This document shows, piece by piece, positions 22,741-34,395 of a DNA stretch of 64,000 bases. Below the pieces are notes generated by a model that did not search any database, was not told the origin of the DNA, and saw only the letters and a list, made by a program, of their open reading frames with translations. A program made the translations under genes and the position numbers. Source of the stretch: Eutreptiella sp. 'Long Island Sound 2002' (Eukaryota > Euglenozoa > Euglenophyceae > Eutreptiales > Eutreptiaceae); the NCBI GenBank assembly GCA_964036045.1, contig OZ038381.1, positions 152,042,352 through 152,106,351 of the forward strand, in the 5' to 3' direction. The first letter of the stretch is position 1. Each line of letters begins with the position of its first letter.

Positions 22741-23410
22741 AAACAATGGGGGCAATGTGGGGCTTTGGGGTGTGTGCCTGCGGTGTGTGGGCCTTTGGAA
22801 TGTCGGACTCGAAACTGTGGGGTTTTGGGTGTGGATGTAGTGTACAGCGCTGGGGCATGTGGAGCTGCGGTTTATGCGTTTGTGGTGTGTGCGGGTGTGC
22901 TGTGTGAGGCTATGGGGTGTGGGGTTGTGGGGCATGGGGCAGTGGGGGCTAGGCCAGTGGTGTCTTGGGCAGCGGGGTGTGGGACTGTGGCGTGCTTGGC
23001 TATGGTGCTTGGGGTTGGGTGCCTCTGCCTATGGGGTCTGGGACTGTGGGGTGTGGAGCCGCGTGGTGTGGGGTTGTGGCATGTGGGGTGGTGGTGTGTG
23101 GGGCTGTGGTGTATGGGGCTGTGGGGGGGGTGAGCCTATGGGGTGTCGGTCAAGGGTGTGGGCGTCAAGTGTGAGGCGCTGTGGTTTGTTGGGCTGCGGG
23201 ATGTGTAGTCGTGGCGTGCCACGTTGTGGCGTTTGGGTCTGTGGTGCTTCGGGTTGCGGGGCTTGGGGCTGTATGGTGGGGGGCTGTGGCATGTTGGGTT
23301 GTGGAATGTTGCGCGGGGGCGTGTGGGGCTGTGATGTGTGGGGTAGTGGGCAGTGGGCCTCTGGTGTGTGGTGTGCAGTGGTGTGGCCGTCCGTCCACGT
23401 GTTGCATGTG
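22741..23410 (+). repeat. GT-rich minisatellite
   Basis: Irregular repeats of about 12 bp around GGGGCTGTGGTGTGTG. Minus-strand open frames here (His/Thr/Pro-rich) are by-products of the repeat. Confidence 0.8.
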
Positions 23411-23683
23411 CGGAAACCCCGGGAAAAACTGAAAGTTAAGTTTTCGCCCCTTGGCATTAATTTTTGCAGGGTAAAATTATCGGAGCAAAGATTAATTAAT
23501 ATATTAAATATCAATAGTCACTGGCGTTAATATCAAGCTATAGAAATTAACTCACCGCTTCAAATACTAAAGAGAACAAAAACATGCACAGCACAAAGCG
23601 AAACACCCCGGGGGGCATGCATCACTGTTTTGCCACACCATGTGGGGACGCGGGGGGGGGGGGGCTTTGGGGGGGCCTTGGGC
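23411..23683. other. AT-rich module, no gene
   Basis: It contains AATTAATATATTAAATATC and similar ATTAAT phrases that resemble the modules at 21.7, 22.7 and 39.5 kb. Confidence 0.5.
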
Positions 23684-24353
23684 CATGAGGCAACGGATAC
23701 TGGGCTCGTATGCGCCCCCGCGTCACAGGCGCATGGGCATCACCACATAGTTGAGTGTTTTTTCTCGCTGCACTGAAGCGCAGACCTGTGCTGAACTACT
23801 CTAGGTGGCTGCTGACTGTGCCTTGGCCTTGGCGATTTGCATTGAGGTCAGCTCGCACCCACCACCCTCCCACAGTGCCGGTTAGTCTCTAACCCTTGCT
23901 GTGCGGGTCTTGCTCTTGTTGCCCCTGTCTTGCTCTTGTTCTCTGGCACCTGAATACGTGTCATATCCGATGTCTGGGGGCGCAAGGGCGGCTCAATGTT
24001 TCACCATCAGACTGTTCAGCCTAACGCTTCAACAGGTGCTTTGCAGTACTGCTGCGCTTACCTATTCATTACCACTCCAGGCGGTTTGCGTGTGTGCGCT
24101 GGCCGCCCACATATCCAGGTCAGCTCGCACCCACCACCCTCCCGCGGGCCGCACTCTCGCTGCCCCTGTCGTGCTCAGGCTTTGTGGCACGTAATGACGT
24201 GCCATGCCCGTGCTCTGGGGGTGCAAAGGCGTCCCGATGTTTCACCATCAAGTTGTTCAGCTATATGCTTCAATGGCCGCCCACACACCCAGGTCAGCTC
24301 GAACCCACCACACTCCCACAGTGCCGGTTAGTCCCCGACTCTCGCTCTGCGGG

Positions 24354-24660
<307 letters not shown>

Positions 24661-24822
24661 TTTTATTCCGACCTTTCCTATCCCCCCCTGCATGTCATCC
24701 CCTGTCAGGCATATCGCCGTTCGCATGGGGGTGTGCTCAGCAGCGTGTGGAGGAACCGCACAGCGTCTCCGGATACCGGGTCCGCCTGCCTGAAGAACGT
24801 TCTCTGGAACAGCCTTAAGAGG

Positions 24823-25530
24823 TCAGCTCGGCCCGTCACCCACAAATGCATGTAGTCTCCATTTCTGCTGACAGAGGAGGGCACCGCTCTGTGGACCTCT
24901 GCCGTCAAACAGTGGAGGATCGCCTCCCAACGGGTGCCACTTGCCTACACTTTTGGGTCGCCACTGGACCTGCATGTTCGTCAGAGCCTGAGTCTTTAGG
25001 GTCCAGGTGATTTGGACCATCACCGAGTAGAGTTCTTGGTTGCTCATCAGCAATGGCTCTCCATGATTGTCCACAACGTCACAGTGCATCCTGGTGCTGT
25101 GTGCTTGGTCCAGTCGGAGCCATATCTGCTGATTGCGGGCCCAAGCCATGGTGGTCAGCTCGGCATCGACTGCCCTCAACCCTTCGTTCGCAATGGCGTC
25201 CAGCTGGCTTAGTGCTTGCACCTTGAAACGCTGGCATTCTTGTTGAGGCTTGACCTTCTTTGAAGCTGGCTGAATTTGTGTGTAGGGGCCATGTCGTTGC
25301 TGACGTGGTCCCTGCTCCTTCCATGCCCTTCCCGGCGGCATCACGACTGGGAGTTCTACCGCGACAGGACGCGGGGTTTGTGCCTGAGTTCCGCCGCTGC
25401 CGTTGTCGCACCTGTGTGCTGCTGCACGTCGCGACGAGACGCGGTTCTCGTGTTGAAATGCTCCTGTGTCAGAACGCAGGTTTCGGACATGCATGCATTT
25501 TTGGGCTTGAAACCTGTGAGATTTCCGCAT
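24823..25530 (-). pseudogene. C-terminal region of LINE B1
   Basis: 235 codons are open, with KKVKPQQECQRFKVQALSQL and AWARNQQIWLRLDQAHSTRM. Position after RNase H parallels the long Gln-rich C-terminal region of LINE A1. No domain recognised. Confidence 0.5.
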
Positions 25531-27403
25531 CAGAATGCAGGGGTTACAGGCTTTGCTGCTAACGACCCTGTCCAGGGTTCTTGCTTTTCCTGAGGTTTCC
25601 CCTCTTGCGCTGTCGCCTGGTGTCGCTCACATCTGTGCTGAAGGACAGTGTTTCTGTTGCAGACAGTTCATCCAACAAACCCCCCATTTGTTTGTGTCCT
25701 GCCCCTATGTCCTCACTACCCGAACTGCTCGAGTTGCATGATTTCATTCCACGTGGTGCTGGCTCCCCGGAAGCTTCCCCTGTCAGCTCATCACTATCCA
25801 TGGGTACCATACCCAGGGATGACCAGAGTGCTTTGGTGTCGTCTGACTCGGATCTTGAACCTCCCCTCAACCCTACCATTGGACTCCGATCCGGATGATG
25901 ATTGTTGTGTGACATGTTGGGACCACAGCGGGCTCGAGCACATGCCTTCCATCGCCAATCCGTTCGCCACCTCATTCCCCTGCACGTTGACATGTGCTGG
26001 GACGTGCTCCCACCTGACTTCTGTTCCTGGCTTTGCCCTTTCCCGGAGCAGCATTTCCTAGACGGGCACGTGGATATGCAGCTTACCAGATGTGTTTGTC
26101 CATCCCTTTGACCTCCAGTGCTGTGCCCTGCCGGTCGCTCCTAGTTGCAGGTACTGTGAGTCGGTGAGGATTGCGAGTTTTGGCACCTAGAACCCATGTA
26201 GGGCTTCCAGCACCGCCCAAAGCTCCGCTCAGTTGTTTGTTTGCTTGTGGAGTGTCGGTACATAGCCGCAGAAACGCACTTCGGGCCCTTGCTCATCTTT
26301 CGCCGGGAATACGCCAAAGCCACCGGCCCTGCGCATGTCCTTGTGGCTTAGTTTTTTTGATGACCCGTCTGTGTACACAATCCTGTAACCCTTCGCAACC
26401 AGTTCTGCAATCAGGTCTTGTACTCCTTGAAGGATTCCTGGGCCTGCCTGCCTTGGGCGCTTTGGACGTGATTCTGTGTCCCTGTGCCAATTGTGTGTGC
26501 TGGCGCTGCATTCTTGCGTGAAGCACTTCGTGTGCGTTTGTCACCACGCACTCGTTCCCCCATTTACTCGTACTTCCCCTTGTTGTGGTTGCACTCCCGT
26601 ATCTCGAAGTTGCTCTAGCGACTTCTTGAAGCCTCTCCACTGCTGCCTGCGCTCTCATGAGTAAAACCCAACCCATTCACACAGCTCCCTCAGCCAGGTT
26701 GTCGGGTATGAGGTGAACACCGGTGATGCTCCTGCTTTGACTTCGCATCAATATCGCCAGTGGGCACTTCTCACCGACCACATTCCCCAGCCTTGACTCG
26801 TGTTCAGCAACCACTCCTGGTTGTCGGATTCCATCATATCTCGGACTGTAGACTTCCCGTCCCCGGTTTCCACCGGGCCATAGTGGTGCTGTATCACCGC
26901 CGGCGCCGCTTTGAACATGGGGCACTCGACCGTAGCGTGCTTGACCATCTCCTTTTGCGAGCATATCGGGCACTTGTCCGTGCCCGACCTCTTGTAGACT
27001 CTTGCATGCACCGTCAGCTTGTGCCACGGCACTCGTTGTGCAAAGTCTCGCACCCTCGGCGGTAGCTGTGCTTGTGCCCATTGCTCCCATACCTCTGGTG
27101 TTTGTGGGTCGCGGACCCCCGGCTATGAGGCGTAGAATTGAAGCAGCCATGCCCTGGTCCAGTTTTGGACGTGGGCTGTGGGGGTATCAAACCCCCCTTG
27201 TGATGGGACTTTATTGAGGAGTCGTCCGCCGTGATTGTATACCCCTTTCCATATTCGAGGCAGTGCATTCAACAGCCTCACATCTTCCAAGCATTGTAAT
27301 TGACCCCACGTTAGTACCCCCGCCGGATCATTTTCATGTTGTAGTAGGAGCAGTTGAACTCAATCCGGAAGTATACAGAGTGCCACAGTGGCAACGGTCC
27401 CGG

Positions 27404-28018
27404 TTATTCCGGGGGGGCCACCTGCGGGGCCACCTGTTGGATATATGAGTGTGCCTTCGCCAACCATCCCAAGAACGTCAGTTCCGCCGTCCGAACCATG
27501 CACAGCTGGATATATGGGAGGTTGTCTTTGGACGGTGTGAACCCAATTGTTGTCGCCCATGCATAGAAGGTCTCCACTGCCTTGTTGGGATACTTGTGAG
27601 GCTCTGCTAAGAGGCTGACGAACGGAGCCGCTGCCTGGCGCATGAGAAACAGCTCTGGCTCCGACAGTGCCAGTCCCCCGTGCGTCCGTGGCCGTGAGAG
27701 GATTGGCAGAGTGATTCCCCAACTGTTGGTGCCCATGGTCACGTGGTAGACTAGCTTCAGCTGCCTGACTACTGGGGTTGGGGCGTAGTATGCCTTGGAT
27801 ACCCAGGCCACAACTGGCAGGATCCATGGTGTCAGCATGAAGGCGCGCTCGTCAATCGACAACTGCAGCGTGGATACCAGCCGTGCGCGACGAAAGGCCT
27901 CTTGCAAAGCTGGTGCAAAGGCCTGTTCTATTGTCAGCCCCCATCCCTGGTCAGCTTGGTGGTGCCGTATATTCCCGAAGAGTACCCCCAGATACTTGAC
28001 AAAGTTTTTGACGTCCAC
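27404..28018 (-). pseudogene. RT thumb region of LINE B1
   Basis: 204 codons are open: YLGVLFGN is the LG-x-x-x-G block after the RT palm, and GGLALSEPELF the following conserved block. The palm with its YADD box lies upstream in intact elements and is missing here. Confidence 0.7.
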
Positions 28019-28504
28019 CCCAATTTCTCAAAAACACCTCGCCCACTCCACTCCCCCACAGTTGCGAACTATTGCTGCCGTTTTGCTTAGGCGTCACAAG
28101 TTGCCCACCCCCCACCTGGCGCTATGGCCCACGGAAGTCCATGTTGTAGTGAGGGGAAAAGTATGTGAAAAGGGGTGTCATATTTTGGGTATCCAAACCC
28201 CCCTGGTGGCAACATGCAAAAACAAGGTGTGTATTTCAAATATATGCCATTATTTGCATTTCTGGAAACACACATATTTTCAAAAGAGAGATATTCAATC
28301 ACCAAAATATGGTGTTGTTTTACATTTTGACCACTGCATTTCACTGCGGGGGGGGGGGGCTGCCTATTTTTTCTCTCCCCTTTGTTCCAGGCTGATCACG
28401 GAACCCCCCTATACACCACAGATAAGGGAACCCCAAACATACCTTTCATCGAAGCACACAGAAAACTATCCCCAAAGCATGTACTTGTATTTCCTATTTT
28501 AACC
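28019..28504. other. No gene recognised
   Basis: AT-rich with a G10 run at about 28,350. It marks the boundary between LINE B1 and the palindrome-rich region. Confidence 0.4.
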
Positions 28505-28833
28505 AACCTGGCCGAAATTTCGGCCGGCTCTTCGAAAAATGTCCAAACACATGGTCTTATTTGGCAGACAAACCTAAGCTGGCCGAAATTTCGGCCAGGT
28601 CCATCGAAACGCCAAATACTATTACTGAAATGGGTACCTATGACAGTAGACATGAGCAAGGAACACAAGAGCAGTGACATTTGAACAGGGTGTGCAACAT
28701 AATATACTCAATTACAAGCCAATACTTGCCACCTGACGAATCAAATCAGACTTTTGCAGTGCCTATGGGGAAACACAATAAAAAGAGGCTGAAGAGGCTG
28801 AAGACTGCATGCTGGCCGAAATTTCGGCTAGAC
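28505..28833. repeat. Palindrome units GGCCGAAATTTCGGCC (three copies)
   Basis: Cores lie at 28510-28525, 28581-28596 and 28814-28829, the first two 71 bp apart. The last sits just downstream of the gene ending at 28,874. Confidence 0.75.
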
Positions 28834-28871
28834 TTCCAATTGACACGCAATAGAAGCATTAGGACTGGCAT

Positions 28872-30202
28872 TAGCGCTTGCGCAGGCCGGATGCACGGGG
28901 CTTCTTAGCACCTGTGTTAGCAGGAGGCTTGGCAGCGGCTGCAGCACCAGGCTTGGCAATGGCAGAGTTCTGTGACTGTGTGTTTCCACCCTGGGATGGT
29001 GAAAAATGATTCACAAAAGCATTCATACCTCTGCAAGTAGGGGCCACGGTGCCTAAGGAGGAAGCTGGGGTGGCCTAAGCGCACTACGTGCCACTAGGTG
29101 AGGGGGCAGGGGCAGTTTTGGGTTTCTTCTTTGCAGTGTGTGTCTCTTGTTGCGACTCTGCCTCCCCATGTTGCTCCTTAGGATCCTCATCTACATACCT
29201 AACCCCAGAACAATCCACAGGAAAACCTGCCCCCAAGTCATGGTACACATCCTCCCATGACTTGGGGGGGCACGTGTCGACGTTGGTGATAGCCGCTCTG
29301 ATGGACTGAACAAACTCATCAGGCACAACAGTCTCCTCCCCCAAAAGGGCACACACAACATTACAGCCCTTGGAAAACCTGGTGGACATCATGCTTGCAA
29401 AATACACAGACAGAGTCCCTAGCAGAAACCAGTTGCCTGCCAGTTCTGGGACCGGAACCAGGCTCAAAATAAATGAGAATATCTCAACAGGCATCACAGA
29501 CGACATGGGTCCTTCAGTAAAAGCCACGTAACGGGGCATCCTGTTATCAAAGGCGGTGGCAGAACAAACGGAAACCAGATGGGAAGTGGAAGTATACAAC
29601 GGGGTCTTGGTTGACAAATTGTAAATTGAAACATCACACTGATACATATCCTCAGCCACAATGGCCTTCAAAGCAGCAACAGTGGCTTTCACATCAGCAG
29701 ACTCACGCGCAATGAACACAGGCACACCGGACAGAAGCAGCTGCGCAACCAGGTTATGCAAACCAGCTGCATAGAGGCGGGGCACCTCAATGACACAAGC
29801 AGCAAAGGGCGGTGAACTAATGATACTGGGAACGGGGACTCCACAACGCATTGCCATCAGTTCCACACGGCCTGACTCTGCAATGAGTTTGCCTGTGCTT
29901 GTCGCAACGAGGGACTCCCTAGCACACTGGATACTAACCAGACCAGTATCAGATTTTTCACAAACAGGCTTAGCAACAGGCTTGTGCAACAATCCCCGCA
30001 ACCCCTCATATTTCGGTTCCTTCCAAAGAGGGGCCTTAATTACTGCTGACCACGGTGGCCAGGGGTTTTCTTCATTCCAGGTCCAGCTACCGTGGGCTAC
30101 CTTCAGGTGTGATGCGATAGCGCACTGCCTTTTGGCCATCTCGAAAAGTACCAAGTGTAGCTGCAGACAGGTGGTGTCACAGGGTGGGCTCCTATTGTGC
30201 AT
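28872..30202 (-). CDS. Hypothetical gene with a probable intron near its 3' end
   Basis: It starts at an ATG at 30202 and is open to 29084 (372 codons), with EVPRLYAAGLHNLVAQLLLS and AGNWFLLGTLSVYFASMMST. At about 29,197 there is a strong donor (GTTAG|GTATGT) and near 29,030 a good acceptor (CTACTTGCAG|AGG). Splicing gives an in-phase join to GMNAFVNHFSPSQGG and a Lys/Ala-rich end, KKPRASGLRKR, at a TAA (28,872-28,874). Without splicing two TAG codons intervene. The basic tail could be a nuclear signal. No family recognised. Confidence 0.55.
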
Positions 30203-30288
30203 TAATTAAACGACACACAAACTGGCCGAAATTTCGGCCACGTCGGTCGATTTATTCGAATACAAACCCCTGTTTGACCAAAACATAC

Positions 30289-30619
30289 CTCTGGTGTTGT
30301 TCACAAGCCCATTGGTAACCGCCTCGGGATGAAGAATGTGCCAGGACCACATCTCGGCCTTTTTAACATCTTTTATAATTTTTTTGAGACCAGGTGTGGT
30401 ACTTTTTGTCCCATCCATGTAACCTACGATGTCGCGAAGTCGGTCAGGCGTGATGCCTTCCAATTCCTTGAACGTACCCAGTGCGGGATGTAATCCACGC
30501 TTCTCAATGGCTGCCATGGCGTCTATTGCAACAAGATCCACAAATTTCACCGAACGCCCAACGCCACCCCACCGTTTGGCAACAGCAGTCTGCACAGGAG
30601 AACATGTGGAACACACAAG
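30289..30619 (-). CDS. Hypothetical exon
   Basis: It begins LVCSTCSPVQTAVAKRWGGV after an acceptor at 30620 and reads RLRDIVGYMDGTKSTTPGLK towards a possible donor (CCAGAG|GTATGTTT) at 30288. How it joins the next gene is unclear: the nearest acceptor at 30192 does not keep the frame of the 30202 ORF. Confidence 0.5.
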
Positions 30620-30682
30620 CTAAAGCTGGCGGAAATTTCGGCCAGGTCGATCGACAGAACCAAATTAATAAACCAAACACAC
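30620..30682 (-). other. 63-nt intron carrying the palindrome
   Basis: The donor is ACTGTG|GTGTGT and the acceptor GCTTTAG|CTT, phase 0 on both sides (…AEEGTV joined to LVCSTC…). The palindrome core is at 30628-30643 with one mismatch (GGCCGAAATTTCCGCC on the minus strand). The core is about a quarter of the intron. Confidence 0.65.
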
Positions 30683-31050
30683 CACAGTGCCTTCCTCGGC
30701 AGTAACACCACACTCTTCAAGCATAACAGTAATGTGATGCAAAAGGGTGTACTCATTGGCATCCTCATCCTCAAGCCTATCCAGGAGTAGGGACATTCGC
30801 TCCGATGTGGTGGATGCTGTGCCAACAGTGGTCTGGATTTGATGTAAGCCTGCAAGCCGGCGCCTAGTCCGCAAGGGGCAATCCTGTTTGACTTCATAAC
30901 CACCAAATACCAGGGTCCCATCGGGAATCTCCATATTTTTCATCTCAAATTCCGTCTGGTGTTTTCGGGCAGCACTGTACACATGATGACCGCCCAACAA
31001 AACCCAGCGAGTGGCTGCGCAACAGGAATATTCGAAACAGCAGGGTCGAA
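30683..31050 (-). CDS. Hypothetical exon upstream of the 63-nt intron
   Basis: The open frame includes EMKNMEIPDGTLVFGGYEVK and DRLEDEDANEYTLLHHITVM. The upstream limit may be an acceptor near 31,020 (TTGCGCAG) or an earlier start. It lies directly 3' of the gene at 31,110-31,466 and could belong to it. Confidence 0.5.
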
Positions 31051-31109
31051 AATTCAGACACGAAAACGGTACTATCGAGAAGAATACCACAACACACATA
31101 CGACTGACT

Positions 31110-31466
31110 TTATAAAAAAAGGAGATCCTGGATGTAATCCACAGGCGGGGCTGCCTTCAGATCGTCGTAGCGGCGTTGCACGCAATCATCCGATATCCTA
31201 CGGACCTGCCCAAATTTTCGGTCGTGGTCAATAATAATCTGGTCCCAGCGAACCTTTATTTTCGTCGTTGACGTAACCCAGTCGGATAACTTGATGGAGG
31301 ATGTTGAATTTTTCTTTGGTGCGGCCTTAGGCTCCTTTTGAAGTCCCTCTGAGCTCGCTTGGTCCTCTTGAGACTGGGATTGCACTTGAGATTGCCCATT
31401 GTCTGCTGCAGGCTCACCATCTGGCGAAACAGCCACGTCCTGTGATACCTCTCCAGGCTCAGTCAT
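31110..31466 (-). CDS. Small hypothetical acidic/Gln-rich protein
   Basis: It starts at ATG 31466 and ends TAA 31110 (118 aa). The N-terminal half is Ser/Gln/Glu-rich and likely disordered; the C-terminal half (KLSDWVTSTTKIKVRWDQII) looks folded. A 77-nt GT-AG interval with the palindrome (31563-31639) lies 97 bases upstream and may be a 5' UTR intron. Confidence 0.5.
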   Translation of the reverse strand: MTEPGEVSQDVAVSPDGEPAADNGQSQVQSQSQEDQASSEGLQKEPKAAPKKNSTSSIKLSDWVTSTTKIKVRWDQIIIDHDRKFGQVRRISDDCVQRRYDDLKAAPPVDYIQDLLFL

Positions 31467-31562
31467 AAAATAAGATGCTACGGCAACATTTCATGAAGGG
31501 GAGAGTTCCCAAATAGCAAATAACAGGCACAGATCAACCAAAAAAGGACCAAAACGGACTGC

Positions 31563-31745
31563 CTGACAGGAAAATCAGATAACCTGGCCGAAATTTCGGC
31601 CAGCACTGCTCTGCATGTTAAACCACTGTGCAGACATACCATTCTGCGAGGCTGTCCGGAATTTCGGCCAGAACCTTATGTTATTTGTGTTCCGGGGGTA
31701 GCCATACGACCGAACAACAAGTCTGGCCGAAATTTCAGCCACCAA
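31563..31745 (-). repeat. Three palindrome units, one inside a 77-nt GT-AG interval
   Basis: Cores lie at 31586-31601, 31654-31669 and 31725-31740, about 70 bp apart. The first lies between AATG|GTATGTCT and TTTTCCTGTCAG|GCAG, a good donor and acceptor. Confidence 0.65.
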
Positions 31746-31835
31746 AACATAAAACAGCAAATACACACACCAAAATCACTGTGGCATGCGTGGCAGAACG
31801 CATACCACAGTGACAAACAGTTCTGCAAACAGAAA

Positions 31836-32450
31836 TCAGTCCCAGTCCTGGGTATCCACACCGATGTGTACTGCCTCATCTAGGGCTTCAAAGGAGGCAA
31901 CGTTGTCTGCATCACAATCAAACTCCCGGTCACTATCACAAGAGTCGATGGCAATGGAATCATCAGGGGCGAGGGGGGGTACTGGGCGGGGGGGGGGGGG
32001 GGGGCGCTTCGGGGGTGGCTTTGGGGGCAAGGCAATCCCACCAGGAGCAGCAGCAGGAGCAGCAATCGGTGCACGGTTGGCAGCGCGGATAGAGGCATGT
32101 GCAGTACGCAATACCCCTTGCTGGGCAGCAGTGCGAGCGGGTGCATTTGTCTGTAAAAAATCCTCAACACCCTCAGGAACCTTGGTACGCGCAACCAGAT
32201 TTTGCATTGCATGCAACAGAACCACTTTTAACCGGTCTGTGGTGATTCGTGTCCTGGACATGGTACCGGGGAAAGTCAGGTCCTCAACTGCATCCAGTCT
32301 TCTCACCTCAACTTTATAGTCCGGAACGGGAACACATATGGGCAGGCTCTGTGTATGGGCTGTCAAGATGAATTGTTTAAGATTGGCAGAGAACATTGCC
32401 ACGGATCTCTCAGTGAGCACACCACGCAAAACTTTGAACACCGCACCAGA
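31836..32450 (-). CDS. Hypothetical protein with Pro-rich linker and acidic C-terminus
   Basis: The minus frame reads VFKVLRGVLTERSVAMFSAN, then a middle with LKVVLLHAMQNLVARTKVPE, an Ala/Pro-rich linker with a poly-Pro run, and a tail rich in Asp/Ser ending DTQDWD with TGA at 31836. The poly-Pro run coincides with the G run at 31,991-32,003. Codons upstream of about 32,450 are antisense to the inverted transposase segment, so the listed ATG at 32486 is probably not the true start. Confidence 0.5.
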   Translation of the reverse strand, partial: SGAVFKVLRGVLTERSVAMFSANLKQFILTAHTQSLPICVPVPDYKVEVRRLDAVEDLTFPGTMSRTRITTDRLKVVLLHAMQNLVARTKVPEGVEDFLQTNAPARTAAQQGVLRTAHASIRAANRAPIAAPAAAPGGIALPPKPPPKRPPPPPRPVPPLAPDDSIAIDSCDSDREFDCDADNVASFEALDEAVHIGVDTQDWD

Positions 32451-33225
32451 CACCGTGTTCCGCTGCTTGTGGACATGAAAATACACTTTGCCCTACTTAA
32501 GTTGTGTTATGGTGTCGCCTATGTTCCCTGGAATGTACCACAACTACTGTTGGGGTTTCCTTTGGTGTACGGTGTATGGCATAGCTATAAGTACTGCGTT
32601 GACTTGATCTACAGGGCCTTCGTGCCGTTCATTAAGTTTTTGGAGCAGGGGAATAGCCTTCAGGTTGGGTCTATCCTCCCTCGCAAGGTCAAGGTCATCC
32701 ATATGGAGAAGACGTTGCTTGGACTCATGCTAGCCACATCGTCCAATAGAGGCAGACTAGATGAGGGCGTAACTGGCCTGCTCAGTAGCCAGCGGGACTT
32801 GACATCCATTCAGCGCAAGGGTTTGCGTATGTTATTAGCCCTTAAGGCTTTGCTATACACATACTATCCAGCTGCCTTCAGCATTGGGACTTTCGTTCGT
32901 GAGTGCAACTAGGAGGGCCGGGGGGCAGGTTCCGGGATTGTTGCTAAGCAGGCACTTGAGATGTCCCTACTGCTCATGCTGAACATCCTAAAGCCCGAGG
33001 AGCAGTTAGCCACGGAGTATGTGAAAACCACTGCTGTTGCTCTTTCGTTTTGGAGTCAGTGGCATTCCGCCCCCCTAGGGTGTATCCACTCTGAGGAGCT
33101 GGGTGAGGCACATCTCAGTCGGTTCTCATTCCACTGTCGCCGCAACACTGCCTGCACCATTGTCCAACAGTCGTCTAATTTGTTTCTGACACTTCCCCCT
33201 GTCCAACCGGGAGAGACACACATGA
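32450..33225 (+). pseudogene. Transposase-like 3' segment, inverted, with one TAG
   Basis: The plus frame reads VPLLVDMKIHFALLKLCYGV, PLVYGVWHSYKYC, MEKTLLGLMLA and FSIGTFVREC, then a TAG at about 32910. It continues in the same frame with KPEEQLATEYVKTTAVALSF and LFLTLPPVQPG. It looks like the C-terminal half of the protein whose preceding half lies on the opposite strand at 34,024-33,226. The family is one I know only as uncharacterised, element-associated protein. Confidence 0.5.
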
Positions 33226-34024
33226 CAAATCAACCACGAGTTGCAAAAGCTCTTTGTGTGTGCCGGAGCGGAGCTCAGATAGGGAAAAGGGTCTCCAGTT
33301 GAGGGAACGAACATTTTTTCTGGCAACATCTAAAGGAGCACGAAACCAAACTCTCTGAATACCTTGGTTGGCAACATCAATACGATCAAACAATGCTCTA
33401 TGTGAGTGAAAGATGTCATCTGCAACCCTTGGTACCCTGGCCTCAATTTCGGCCAGCTCCGGCAGACCCCGGTTTGCGGGTAAGGCAGTGGTGTGCAAAA
33501 CAGCAACAACTGTACAGTTTAGGGTTAAGTCGGGTGAATGGGGATCAGCTCCCGACCTGTAACGCCTCAGGTTATCAAAGCATATACAAACTTGCCTACG
33601 GTGCATGGTGTTCCACAAGTTGTGTGCTGCTAGTCCAGCACGATGGTGAATGGACTCCTGCTTGGTGTTACACTGACCAAGGACTGCTACCTTACGGCGT
33701 TGGCGGCAGGACATAATACCGCAGTTGTAACCAGACCCACAGTTAGAGTATGGGAGGGCCATACGACGCAGAAGGCAGTATGGGGCATGGAACTGTGACA
33801 AAAATGTCATCTACCATCGTGGGGGCTTCTTCTCAGTGGCGACAGCCTTCAACGGTGTCATGGAGTGCCGGCTGCTGCGATTCTTCCGGAACATGAGGCA
33901 GAACTGCAAAAGCTTTTGCGGAGTCCCACCACGTAATGCATTTCGCAACACCCCTTTGGTTGTAGTAGCAAAAAGCACCAGTAACTGCAGCATGTACAAC
34001 ATTGACAGTAATAGCAGATGACAT
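33226..34024 (-). pseudogene. Transposase-like middle segment on the opposite strand
   Basis: The minus frame contains YYNQRGVAKCITWWDSAKAF (first frame, stop near 33,833), then VCICFDNLRRYRSGA, LALPANRG-like and LPELAEIEARVPRVADD, and LNWRPFSLSELRSGTHKELL. It ends in LVVDL close to the segment that begins VPLLVDM on the plus strand 770 bp away. Asp in CFDNL could be catalytic. A palindrome-like CTGGCCTCAATTTCGGCCAG at about 33,432 is simply coding here (LAEIEAR). Confidence 0.45.
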
Positions 34025-34089
34025 TAATGCTGAGACAAGAAAACAGTTATGTAGGAGTGTAAGGTGTAATACTCATGAACAATGACAAT

Positions 34090-34395
34090 TGCAAGCTGGC
34101 CGAAATTTCGGCCAGGTGTGTTCGAAGGGGAAACAATGGCTTAAATGTTCAAAAACAGGAAAAGCTGGCCAAAATTTCGGCCAGACCGACCGAAAACCGG
34201 AATATAAGTGCTTGAATAGTGAACAGACCAAAAGCTGCCGAAATTTCGGCCAGCCCGAAGAAAAATGAAAATAACTATGCCTATTCACTAGGAAACCAAA
34301 AAGCTGGCCGAAATTTCGGCAAGAAGGGTCAAAAGCTGCATATACACATAGTTGTTTGCAATGTTACCCAAAAGCTGGCCTCATTTTCTGCCAGC
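34090..34395. repeat. Five tandem ~70-bp palindrome units
   Basis: Cores begin near 34098, 34167, 34236, 34306 and 34377, spaced 69-71 bp. Each is preceded by AAAGCTG-type sequence on the plus strand; the fifth core is degenerate. Confidence 0.85.

Larger units (their letters stand above)
24823..28018 (-). mobile_element. LINE family B, 3' fragment B1
   Basis: Reading the minus strand: an RT thumb (VKYLGVLFGN, then HGGLALSEPELF) at 28,018-27,404, and a zinc-knuckle-like CPICSQKEMVKHATVECPMF near 26.95 kb. The RNase H follows, its start spread over frames near 26.35 kb and its end VPAHVNVQGNEVANGLAMEG near 26.0 kb. After it come a Ser/acidic stretch and the C-terminal region 25,530-24,823. 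The 5' RT half is absent. The last RNase H motif has Asn in place of the catalytic Asp. Several frameshifts are present. Confidence 0.75.

Noticed and set aside
33428-33450. Another intronic palindrome copy (CTGGCCTCAATTTCGGCCAG)
   Set aside because: It lies inside a protein-like frame (LAEIEARV) with no splice signals; the resemblance is explained by coding sequence.
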